A program made the position numbers and the translations under genes. 5,552 nt of DNA from an uncultured Oscillospiraceae bacterium (lineage in GTDB: Bacteria; Bacillota; Clostridia; Oscillospirales; Oscillospiraceae): the NCBI GenBank assembly GCA_905233595.1, contig CAJOFI010000219.1, positions 1-5,552 on the forward strand. Reading direction: 5' to 3'. Below, piece by piece: positions 1 through 4,979 of this stretch (position 1 is the first letter of the stretch; each line of letters begins with the position of its first letter). The notes below the pieces were generated by a model, which was not told where the DNA came from, did not search any database, and was given only the letters and a program-made list of their open reading frames with translations.

Positions 1-1116
1 GTCAAAGTGCTGCAGGCGCAGGCGCTCTTCGGGCACCCGGATGTGCTGCTGCTGGACGAGCCGACGAACAACCTCGACCTCGCGAGCGTCGTCTGGCTGG
101 AGGACTTTCTGATGGACTACGAGGGCACGGTGCTGGTGGTGAGCCACGACCGCTATTTCCTCAACAACGTCTGCACCCATATCGTCGATATCGACTACGG
201 CAAGATCAGGCTGTATGTCGGCAACTACGATTTCTGGTACGAATCCAGCCAGCTCATCCAGAAGCTCATCCGCGACCAGAACAAGAAAGCGGAGCAGAAG
301 ATCGCGGAACTGCAGACCTTCATCGCGCGCTTCTCGGCGAACAAGTCCAAGTCCCGGCAGGCGACCTCGCGCCGGAAGCTGCTGGACAAGATCACGGTGG
401 AGGAGCTGCCCGCCTCGAACCGCCGCTACCCCTGGGTGGGCTTCAAGGCCGAGCGCGAGCCGGGCAAGGATCGCCTCTTCGTGACCGAGGTCTCCAAGAC
501 CGTGGACGGCGTGAAGCTTTTAAACAAGGTGAGCTTCATCGTCGGCAAGGAGGACAAGATCGCGATCCTCGGCAAGAACGAGCTTGCCGTCACGATGCTC
601 TATAAGATCCTCATGGGCGAGGAGGAGCCGGACGAGGGCACGGTCAAGTGGGGCGCGTCCATCACGCCGAGCTACTTCCCCAAGGATCACAACAGCTATT
701 TCGACGGCTTCGAGGGCGATCTCATTGAGTGGATGCGGCAGTTTTCCGAGGACAAGCGGGAGAGCTATCTGCGCACCTTCCTCGGGCGCATGCTCTTTTC
801 GGGCGACGACGTGTACAAGCCGGCGAAGGTGCTCTCCGGCGGGGAGAAGGTGCGCTGCATGCTCTCGCGCATGATGCTCTCTGGCGCAAACTTCCTCGTG
901 CTCGACCAGCCCACGAACCACCTCGACCTCGAATCCATCGCGGCGCTCAACAACGGGCTCGAGGCCTTCAAGTACAACATCCTCTTCTCCTGCCACGACC
1001 ACCAGCTCACCCAGACCGTCGCCAACCGCATCATCGAGATCACCGACGACGGCGTGATCGACAGGCTCTGCACTTACGACGAGTATATGCACCTCACCGG
1101 TGGGAATGAAAGCTGA
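1..1116 (+). CDS. ABC-F family ATPase, YkpA/YbiT-like, 5' end outside window
   Basis: The frame is open from base 1 (V-K-V-L-Q-A-Q) with no credible start, so the N-terminal half of domain 1 lies to the left. Seen in order: domain 1 Walker B LLLDEPTNNLD (D at 55-57, E at 58-60); H-loop VVSHDR; a lysine/glutamine-rich linker around 200-440, as ABC-F proteins have between their two ATPase domains; then domain 2 with signature LSGGE (832-846), LVLDQPTNHLD and a CHDH H-loop. There are no membrane segments. ABC-F proteins are soluble and act on ribosomes (translation factors or antibiotic protection); the layout and the C-terminal TYDEY resemble YkpA/YbiT. Oddities: the domain 2 Walker A reads GKNELAVT (571-594), with Val in place of the invariant Lys, and the catalytic Glu after the Walker B Asp is Gln (907-909). 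Domain 2 therefore probably hydrolyses ATP poorly or not at all. The family is secure; the target is unknown. Confidence 0.93.
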   Translation, partial: VKVLQAQALFGHPDVLLLDEPTNNLDLASVVWLEDFLMDYEGTVLVVSHDRYFLNNVCTHIVDIDYGKIRLYVGNYDFWYESSQLIQKLIRDQNKKAEQKIAELQTFIARFSANKSKSRQATSRRKLLDKITVEELPASNRRYPWVGFKAEREPGKDRLFVTEVSKTVDGVKLLNKVSFIVGKEDKIAILGKNELAVTMLYKILMGEEEPDEGTVKWGASITPSYFPKDHNSYFDGFEGDLIEWMRQFSEDKRESYLRTFLGRMLFSGDDVYKPAKVLSGGEKVRCMLSRMMLSGANFLVLDQPTNHLDLESIAALNNGLEAFKYNILFSCHDHQLTQTVANRIIEITDDGVIDRLCTYDEYMHLTGGNES

Positions 1117-1136
1117 AAAATGAAGAATGAATAATT

Positions 1137-1304
1137 GTAACTGTTCAGTCCCCTTGATGGGGACTGAACAGTTAGAGGGACACTCGCGCTTATCGCAGCG
1201 GGCTTAGGCCCGCTTTGGTCGGCGCGAGGCCTCCTTCCGAGGCGAAAAAGCAGAGGCGTTCCCCCTCTGAACTCCCCCTAATTGCGGGGCGACTGAATAG
1301 TTAC
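1137..1304. repeat. MITE-like non-coding segment with terminal inverted repeats and flanking direct repeats
   Basis: This is the 168-base core of the gap between the ABC-F gene and gtrA. Its left end (1137-1150, GTAACTGTTCAGTC) matches the reverse complement of its right end (1291-1304) at 13 of 14 bases. The 8-mer GAATAATT sits directly outside both ends (1129-1136 and 1305-1312), as a target-site duplication would. Inside are several pairings: an outer stem 1183-1189/1222-1228 around a hairpin 1197-1203/1208-1214, then short hairpins 1229-1233/1239-1243 and 1251-1256/1264-1269. I see no credible coding sequence in it. Caution: a third copy of GAATAATT at 1316-1323 shows that the flank is a repetitive A+T tract, so the duplication could be coincidental. 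It could be a miniature transposable element, a REP-like interspersed repeat or a structured RNA. Confidence 0.45.
1138..1174. repeat. perfect 16-bp inverted repeat (hairpin) downstream of the ABC-F gene
   Basis: The arms 1138-1153 and 1159-1174 are exact reverse complements around the 5-base loop TTGAT. The hairpin starts 21 bases after the ABC-F stop and could end or stabilise that transcript. No T-run follows the right arm (GAGGGACAC), so it is not a canonical intrinsic terminator for the + strand. The arm sequence is the same motif as the ends of the surrounding 168-base segment, so it may be part of that element. Confidence 0.6.
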
Positions 1305-1328
1305 GAATAATTAATGAATAATTATGGT

Positions 1329-1345
1329 GTTCGCCTGCGGCGAAC
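1329..1345 (+). other. small hairpin in the gtrA leader
   Basis: GTTCGCC (1329-1335) and GGCGAAC (1339-1345) pair perfectly around a 3-base loop. A looser outer pairing joins ATTAT (1321-1325) to ATAAT (1352-1356). The hairpin ends 15 bases before the AAGGAG of gtrA and does not cover it. A role in mRNA stability, or being a fragment of an interspersed repeat, are both possible; nothing in the sequence decides between them. Confidence 0.35.
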
Positions 1346-1372
1346 GGATTTATAATCATAAGGAGTATTCTC

Positions 1373-1783
1373 ATGGAATCAAACACGAAAAAAGAAGCCT
1401 GGCGGGCGGTGAAGTTCACCTTTTTCTCGATCTCCGCGGGGCTGGTGGAAATCCTCTCCTTTACGCTGCTGACGGAGTTTTCCGGCTGGAGCTACTGGCC
1501 GTGCTATCTGATCGCGCTGGTTTTGTCAGTGCTGTGGAACTTCACGCTCAACCGTAAATTCACCTTTCAATCGGCGGCAAACGTCCCCGTGGCGATGCTG
1601 AAGGTCGCGCTCTACTACGCCGTCTTCACCCCGCTGACCACCGTGAGCGGCAACTACCTTGTCGAAACGCTGGGCTGGAACGACTATCTCGTGACAGGGC
1701 TCAACATGCTCCTGAACTTTGTCACCGAATTCCTCTACCAGCGCTTCGTCGTCTACGGCAAGAGTGTGGACACGGCCGAATAA
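1373..1783 (+). CDS. GtrA-like membrane protein
   Basis: A complete 136-residue protein, the usual size for the GtrA family. The ATG at 1373 follows AAGGAG (1360-1365) by 7 bases. About four membrane segments are visible: residues ~13-34, ~41-58, ~72-95 and ~103-127. The family-typical NFTLNRKFTF lies after segment 2 (56-65), and a similar FLYQRFVVYG closes segment 4 (120-129). GtrA-family proteins are integral membrane proteins thought to move lipid-linked sugars (for example undecaprenyl-phosphate glucose) across the membrane, or to support glycosylation of wall polymers. No glycosyltransferase partner is visible in the window, so its substrate cannot be inferred. It stands alone on the + strand between the repeat-rich gap and the terminator shared with rodA. 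Confidence 0.88.
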   Translation: MESNTKKEAWRAVKFTFFSISAGLVEILSFTLLTEFSGWSYWPCYLIALVLSVLWNFTLNRKFTFQSAANVPVAMLKVALYYAVFTPLTTVSGNYLVETLGWNDYLVTGLNMLLNFVTEFLYQRFVVYGKSVDTAE

Positions 1784-1825
1784 CAGTTTTCAGTTTTCAG
1801 AAGAAGCTGACTGAAAATTATATAG

Positions 1826-1865
1826 GCAAAACGGCTCTCCGCAGCAATGCGGAGAGCCGTTTTGC
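1826..1865. terminator. bidirectional intrinsic terminator between gtrA and rodA
   Basis: The arms 1826-1842 and 1849-1865 are perfect reverse complements (17 bp) around the 6-base loop AGCAAT. The stem has a GC-rich core (CGGCTCTCCGC) flanked by AAAA on the left and TTTT on the right, so a U-run forms on either strand. It lies 42 bases after the gtrA stop and just beyond the rodA stop, which suits convergent transcription. Confidence 0.92.
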
Positions 1866-1868
1866 TTA

Positions 1869-3020
1869 TCACGCCAGTGAGAACAGCTTAGGCTTCAGCT
1901 TGAATTTTACGCCGGAGACGAGCCCCATTGCGGCGAACATCGTCATCATGGACGAGCCGCCGTAGCTAAAGAAGGGCAGCGTGATGCCGATGACCGGGGT
2001 GGCGCCGATGCACATGCCGATGTTGATGATCGTCTGGAAGGTGACGGCGGAGGCTACGCCGAGGCAAATGAGCATATCGAAGGTGCGGCTCGACTTGAGC
2101 CCCACGCGCACGCAATGGATGACGATGATGCTCAGCAGCAGAATGACCACGATGCAGCCGATCATGCCCACCTCCTCGCCGATGGCGGCGAAGATGAAGT
2201 CGGTGTGCTTGCCGGTGAAGTTGGAGGCGCGGTGCCCCGGCTGCACGCCGGTGAGCCGCCCGGAGGCGAGGGTCTTGATGCTCTGGGCGGTCTGCCAGTT
2301 TTTGCCGTAGCCGTCGGGGTCGATGCTCGGGACGTAAGGCGCGAGCAGGCGCTCCCTCTGGTATTCCTTGAGTAAGTGGGTCCACAGCAGCGGCACTGCG
2401 GCGGCAAGCCCCGCAAAGCCGATCGCGAACCAGTACAGCCGCACGCCCAGCATGAAGAGCATGGACAGAAAGATGCAGAAGATGATGGAGGCCGAGCCGA
2501 GGTCGGAGGACACGACGAGGATCATGCCGAAGACGATGAGGAAGTGCCCCGCCATCTGCGCCACGGACCAGAAATTGTTCAGGTCGCGGTACTCCTTGAG
2601 CCAGGTCATCTGCTTGGCGGCGATGATGATGTAAATGACCTTGATGACCTCCGAGGGCTGAATGCCGATGCCTGCAAAGCGGATCCAGCTCTTGTTGCCG
2701 GTGTTGTCCTCCACGCCGAAGATGACCAGCGCCACCAGCAGCAGCACGTTGATGACGCTCAGAATGCGCCACTGCTCCCCGAGCAGGTCGGCGTCGAGCA
2801 CCGTAAGCACCACGAAGGCCGCGATGCCCAGCCCCATGGAGAAGAGCTGCACGATGACGAGCTTGACGGGGTTCAGATCCGCGCCGGTCGCGGCCATGCC
2901 CGTCGCCGCCCGGTAGACCATCAGCGTACCGTAGAGCGCGCTGCCGACGCAGATGCAGAGCAGGAAGATATCCGCCCGCTCAAAAAAGAGCCTGATATAA
3001 GGTCTGGCACGTTTGAGAAT
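1869..3020 (-). CDS. rodA: RodA/FtsW/SpoVE-family peptidoglycan glycosyltransferase (SEDS), probable ATT start
   Basis: SEDS proteins polymerise glycan strands from lipid II in the membrane, with a partner class B PBP; RodA serves elongation, FtsW division. Family features seen: GIQPSEVIKV, SSDLGSAS, KHTDFIFAAIGEE (its Asp, codon 2199-2201, corresponds to the catalytic Asp of RodA enzymes) and LPFFSYGGSSM near the C-terminus, with many hydrophobic helices between. The first in-frame ATG is at 2921 (350 aa), but it falls at the end of transmembrane helix 1 (MVYRAAT corresponds to the family's IYSAT-like segment). The frame continues upstream through a positive stretch (LKRARPYIR) and the rest of helix 1. 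No in-frame ATG, GTG or TTG occurs there, but AAAGGAGG (3029-3036) lies 8 bases before an ATT at 3018-3020, giving 383 aa. RodA is preferred over FtsW only moderately. Confidence 0.88.
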   Translation of the reverse strand: MLKRARPYIRLFFERADIFLLCICVGSALYGTLMVYRAATGMAATGADLNPVKLVIVQLFSMGLGIAAFVVLTVLDADLLGEQWRILSVINVLLLVALVIFGVEDNTGNKSWIRFAGIGIQPSEVIKVIYIIIAAKQMTWLKEYRDLNNFWSVAQMAGHFLIVFGMILVVSSDLGSASIIFCIFLSMLFMLGVRLYWFAIGFAGLAAAVPLLWTHLLKEYQRERLLAPYVPSIDPDGYGKNWQTAQSIKTLASGRLTGVQPGHRASNFTGKHTDFIFAAIGEEVGMIGCIVVILLLSIIVIHCVRVGLKSSRTFDMLICLGVASAVTFQTIINIGMCIGATPVIGITLPFFSYGGSSMMTMFAAMGLVSGVKFKLKPKLFSLA

Positions 3021-3028
3021 GAGAAAAA

Positions 3029-3036
3029 CCTCCTTT
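3029..3036 (-). promoter_or_regulatory. strong Shine-Dalgarno that points to the ATT start of rodA
   Basis: Read on the minus strand this is AAAGGAGG, close to a perfect anti-16S match. It is followed by 8 bases (TTTTTCTC) and then ATT in the rodA frame. No ATG, GTG or TTG in that frame lies between it and 2921, about 107 bases away. The site therefore decides the start in favour of ATT unless a base is wrong. Confidence 0.7.
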
Positions 3037-3073
3037 GCGGAGCGAGAAAACGCAACTTTTTTGTCTGCGGCCT

Positions 3074-3102
3074 ATTTTAGCACAAACTTGGGCTTTACGC
3101 AA
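3074..3102 (-). promoter_or_regulatory. sigma-A-type promoter for rodA
   Basis: On the minus strand there is TTGCGT (-35, 3097-3102), a 17-base spacer, and TAAAAT (-10, 3074-3079) preceded by TGC, an extended -10. Transcription would begin near 3066-3068, giving a leader of about 46 bases up to the ATT at 3020. The -35 overlaps the -35 of the opposite-strand promoter. Confidence 0.6.
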
Positions 3103-3123
3103 CGGCACATTTGGTGGTATAAT
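3094..3123 (+). promoter_or_regulatory. sigma-A-type promoter for tsaE-tsaB
   Basis: A perfect TATAAT (3118-3123) with TGG directly before it makes an extended -10. A weak -35, TTTACG (3094-3099), lies 18 bases upstream. The leader to the tsaE ATG at 3166 would be about 36 bases. The -35 shares bases 3097-3099 with the divergent rodA promoter, so the two promoters probably compete for polymerase. Confidence 0.65.
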
Positions 3124-3165
3124 AAGCAAAGATGTAAACAATTTCTAAAATCAAAGGGAGAACCC

Positions 3166-3559
3166 ATGGCAGAATTTATCAGCAGCAGCGAGGCGGAGAC
3201 CGAGGAATTGGGCGCGCGCCTCGCAGGACGGCTCCCCGGCGGCAGCGTCGTGGCGATGTACGGGGAGCTCGGCGCGGGCAAGACCGCCTTCGTGCGCGGC
3301 ATGGCGCGGGGGCTCGGGCTTGATTGCCGCGTCTCTGGGCAAGACCGATCTCATCCACTTCGATATGTACCGCATCTCGAGCGCCGACGAGCTTTTTGAC
3401 ATCGGCTGGGAGGACTATCTCAATCGCGGCGCGATCTGCGCCGTGGAGTGGAGCGAGAACGTGCGCGACGCCTTTTTCGGTGACGAGGTCACGGTGCGCA
3501 TCGAGAAGCTGGGCGACACGGCGCGGAAAATCACGATCGAGGGGGTGGCGCTATGCTGA
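3166..3559 (+). pseudogene. tsaE: tsaE, t6A biosynthesis ATPase, broken by frameshift and short deletion
   Basis: TsaE is the ATPase that works with TsaB and TsaD to add threonylcarbamoyl to A37 of ANN-decoding tRNAs. The ATG at 3166 has AAAGGGAG 5 bases upstream. The first frame gives 57 good TsaE residues, including Walker A GELGAGKT (33-40), then changes at about 3336 and stops at 3397-3399. The other half of TsaE (GKTDLIHFDMYR, IGWEDYL, ICAVEWSENV) resumes in the next frame and ends at 3557-3559. Between RVS and GKTDL the family's SPTFT-type strand, about 10-12 residues, is missing. Frame arithmetic requires a loss of 3n+2 bases, so this is more than a single-base error. The stop overlaps the tsaB start, as expected for an operon. 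As written the gene cannot make normal TsaE; a local misassembly would look the same. Confidence 0.85.
3237..3335 (+). repeat. 99-base exact direct repeat, copy 1 (native, inside tsaE)
   Basis: It is identical over 99 bases to 3901-3999 (offset 664). This copy is in its natural place: it encodes the tsaE Walker A strand-loop-helix (GSVVAMYGELGAGKT and the following helix). The match breaks on the left at 3236 (C versus G) and on the right at 3336 (T versus C). The right edge coincides with the point where tsaE loses its frame. Confidence 0.97.
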
Positions 3560-4207
3560 TGCTCGCCTTTGAATCCTCCGCCCGTCCCGCCTCCGTGGCG
3601 CTGGTGAAGGACGGGCGCCTCATCTCCCAATACAGCCAGTGCAGCGCGCTCACGCACAGCAGGACGCTGCTTCCCATGGCGGAGGACCTGCTCAAGAACG
3701 CGGAGCTTTCGATCGCGGACGTAGATCTGTTCGCGGTGGCGCACGGTCCCGGCTCCTTCACCGGGGTGCGCATCGGCGTCTCCACGGTGAAGGGTCTCGC
3801 CTGGGCGTCCAACAAGCCCTGCGTCGGCGTCTCCACGCTGGAGGCGATGGCCTGGCACGGCGTCGCGGCAGGCGGTCTTATCTGCCCGGTGATGGACGCG
3901 CGGCGGCAGCGTCGTGGCGATGTACGGGGAGCTCGGCGCGGGCAAGACCGCCTTCGTGCGCGGCATGGCGCGGGGGCTCGGGCTTGATTGCCGCGTCTCC
4001 GGCGCGGCGATCACGGCGAAATATCTCGAGAGCGTCGGCGTCCCCTTCCGCATGGCGCCGGAAAACCTCGTCTGGCAGAGCGCCTGGGGCGTCGCCATGG
4101 CGGCGCAGGGCAAGACGCCCGCAACGGCGGACGAGCTTTTGCCCGTCTATCTGCGTCTCTCCCAGGCCGAGCGGGAGCGCCAGGAGAGGATGAACGGCGG
4201 CCGGTAG
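3553..4207 (+). pseudogene. tsaB: tsaB, t6A biosynthesis scaffold protein, middle replaced by a tsaE fragment
   Basis: TsaB is the inactive ASKHA-fold partner that dimerises with TsaD. The ATG at 3553 overlaps the tsaE stop (ATGCTGA) and has GAGGGGG 7 bases upstream. Residues 1-116 look normal: FESSARPASVALV, THSRTLLP, HGPGSFTGVRIG and CPVMDARR. At 3901 a 99-base copy of tsaE begins, out of register, and the frame stops at 3985-3987. The TsaB C-terminus (YLESVGVPFRMAPENLVWQSAWGVA, then LLPVYLRLSQAERE) follows in another frame to 4207. That frame is also the frame of the tsaE fragment, so a Walker A-TsaB tail is open in frame. The two TsaB parts total about 185 residues, against roughly 230-240 for the family, so about 45-55 residues are lost. 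No rimI or tsaD follows, although they often do. Confidence 0.85.
3901..3999 (+). repeat. 99-base exact direct repeat, copy 2 (ectopic, inside tsaB)
   Basis: This is a perfect copy of tsaE bases 3237-3335 lying where the central part of tsaB should be. Its first bases, CGGCGGCAG, would also encode the natural TsaB continuation R-R-Q after MDA. The left junction is therefore probably a microhomology between tsaB and tsaE. The right junction is after GCGTCTC. Confidence 0.97.
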
Positions 4208-4222
4208 TCAAGTGGCCGGTAG
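4199..4222. repeat. short direct repeat at the end of tsaB
   Basis: GGCCGGTAG occurs at 4199-4207, where it forms the last codons and stop of tsaB, and again at 4214-4222. The following bases carry GAACAG twice (GTGAACAGCGAACAG). The 108-base gap to upp otherwise shows no strong hairpin or convincing promoter. Confidence 0.4.
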
Positions 4223-4315
4223 CCAGTGAACAGCGAACAGCTTCGGTGTCGCTTGTTTCTTTACCTGTTTCTTTTGTGTAGTTCAATTTTTTTACGATAG
4301 AAGGAGAACAGAACC

Positions 4316-4945
4316 ATGAGTAAAGTATGTGTATTTGACCATCCCCTGATCCAGCACAAGCTGTCCGTCCTGCGCGACGAGCGCACCAGCGTGAAGGTTT
4401 TCCGCGAGCTCATTTCCGAGATCGCCATGCTGATGTGCTTTGAGGCCACGCGTGACCTTCCCCTCGAGGAGATTGAAGTCAAGACCCCCGTCGCCGTCGC
4501 CAAGTGCCACCGCATCGCGGGCAAGAAGCTGGCGGTCGTCCCCATCCTCCGCGCCGGTCTCGGCATGGTGGACGGCATGGTCAGCATGATGCCCAACGTA
4601 AAGGTGGGTCACGTGGGTCTCTTCCGTGACCCGGAGACCCTGGAGCCCGTCAAGTATTACTACAAGATGCCCCCCGACATCCAGGAGCGCGACGTGATTG
4701 TGGTCGATCCGATGCTCGCGACCGGCGGCAGCGCCTCCGCGGCGATCACCTTCCTCAAGGAGACCGGCGTCAAGCACATCAAGCTCATGAGCATCATCGG
4801 CGCGCCCGAGGGCGTGAAGAAGATGCAGGAGGATCACCCCGACGTGGACATCTATGTCGCGGCGCTCGACGATCACCTCAACGAGCACGGCTACATCGTC
4901 CCCGGTCTCGGCGACGCCGGCGACCGTATCTTCGGCACCAAGTAA
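4316..4945 (+). CDS. upp: uracil phosphoribosyltransferase
   Basis: It converts uracil and PRPP to UMP and diphosphate in the cytoplasm (pyrimidine salvage). The protein is complete at 209 residues, the normal family length. The ATG at 4316 has AAGGAGA (4301-4307) 8 bases upstream. The N-terminal [11 protein letters not shown], the [12 protein letters not shown] loop (76-87), the PRPP-binding [14 protein letters not shown] (127-140) and the C-terminal uracil-binding [12 protein letters not shown] (193-204) are all present and unaltered. It is followed by a convergent gene only 34 bases away. It has its own ribosome binding site and a 108-base gap from tsaB, so it may be its own transcript or the tail of the tsaE-tsaB one; I see no good promoter in the gap. 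Sequence quality is normal, in contrast with the broken pair before it. Confidence 0.97.
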   Translation: MSKVCVFDHPLIQHKLSVLRDERTSVKVFRELISEIAMLMCFEATRDLPLEEIEVKTPVAVAKCHRIAGKKLAVVPILRAGLGMVDGMVSMMPNVKVGHVGLFRDPETLEPVKYYYKMPPDIQERDVIVVDPMLATGGSASAAITFLKETGVKHIKLMSIIGAPEGVKKMQEDHPDVDIYVAALDDHLNEHGYIVPGLGDAGDRIFGTK

Positions 4946-4946
4946 A

Positions 4947-4958
4947 AAAACGCGTTTT
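4947..4958. other. palindrome between the upp and DUF1015 stops
   Basis: AAAACGCGTTTT is a perfect 12-base palindrome starting one base after the upp stop. With no loop it folds poorly, but it sits in the only 34 bases between two convergent genes. It may be the remnant of, or part of, a weak bidirectional terminator. A second small pairing, CGATC-AAT-GATCG, overlaps the stop of the minus-strand gene at about 4977-4989. Confidence 0.25.
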
Positions 4959-4979
4959 GAGGAGCTGTCGCCGCTTCGA

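Noticed and set aside
1138..1174. The 16-bp hairpin as a standard rho-independent terminator
   Set aside because: The right arm is followed by GAGGGACAC, not a T-run, so it was listed as an inverted repeat only.
1351..1356. Perfect TATAAT just upstream of gtrA as a promoter -10
   Set aside because: It ends only 3 bases before the AAGGAG, so a start site 6-8 bases downstream would fall within or beyond the ribosome binding site. No -35 is seen at 17 bases either.
2376..3080. Long open frame on the + strand opposite rodA
   Set aside because: Its product is rich in His, Asp, Glu and Arg with no recognisable domain, and it is the antisense shadow of a clear membrane-protein gene. The same reasoning removes 520-1092 (-), 4292-4888 (-) and 5150-5458 (+).
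3336..3399. Simple one-base sequencing error in tsaE
   Set aside because: A conserved stretch of about 10-12 residues is also missing, and the break coincides exactly with the end of the 99-base repeat.
3553..4207. A genuine TsaB-TsaE fusion protein
   Set aside because: The TsaB N-terminal frame stops at 3985-3987 inside the copied tsaE sequence, read in the wrong frame. Only a short fragment of TsaE is present, and part of TsaB is missing.
4253..4298. Promoter for upp
   Set aside because: TTGTTT (4253-4258) with TGTAGT (4277-4282) matches consensus poorly, and TACGAT (4293-4298) is too close to the ribosome binding site. None is good enough to annotate.
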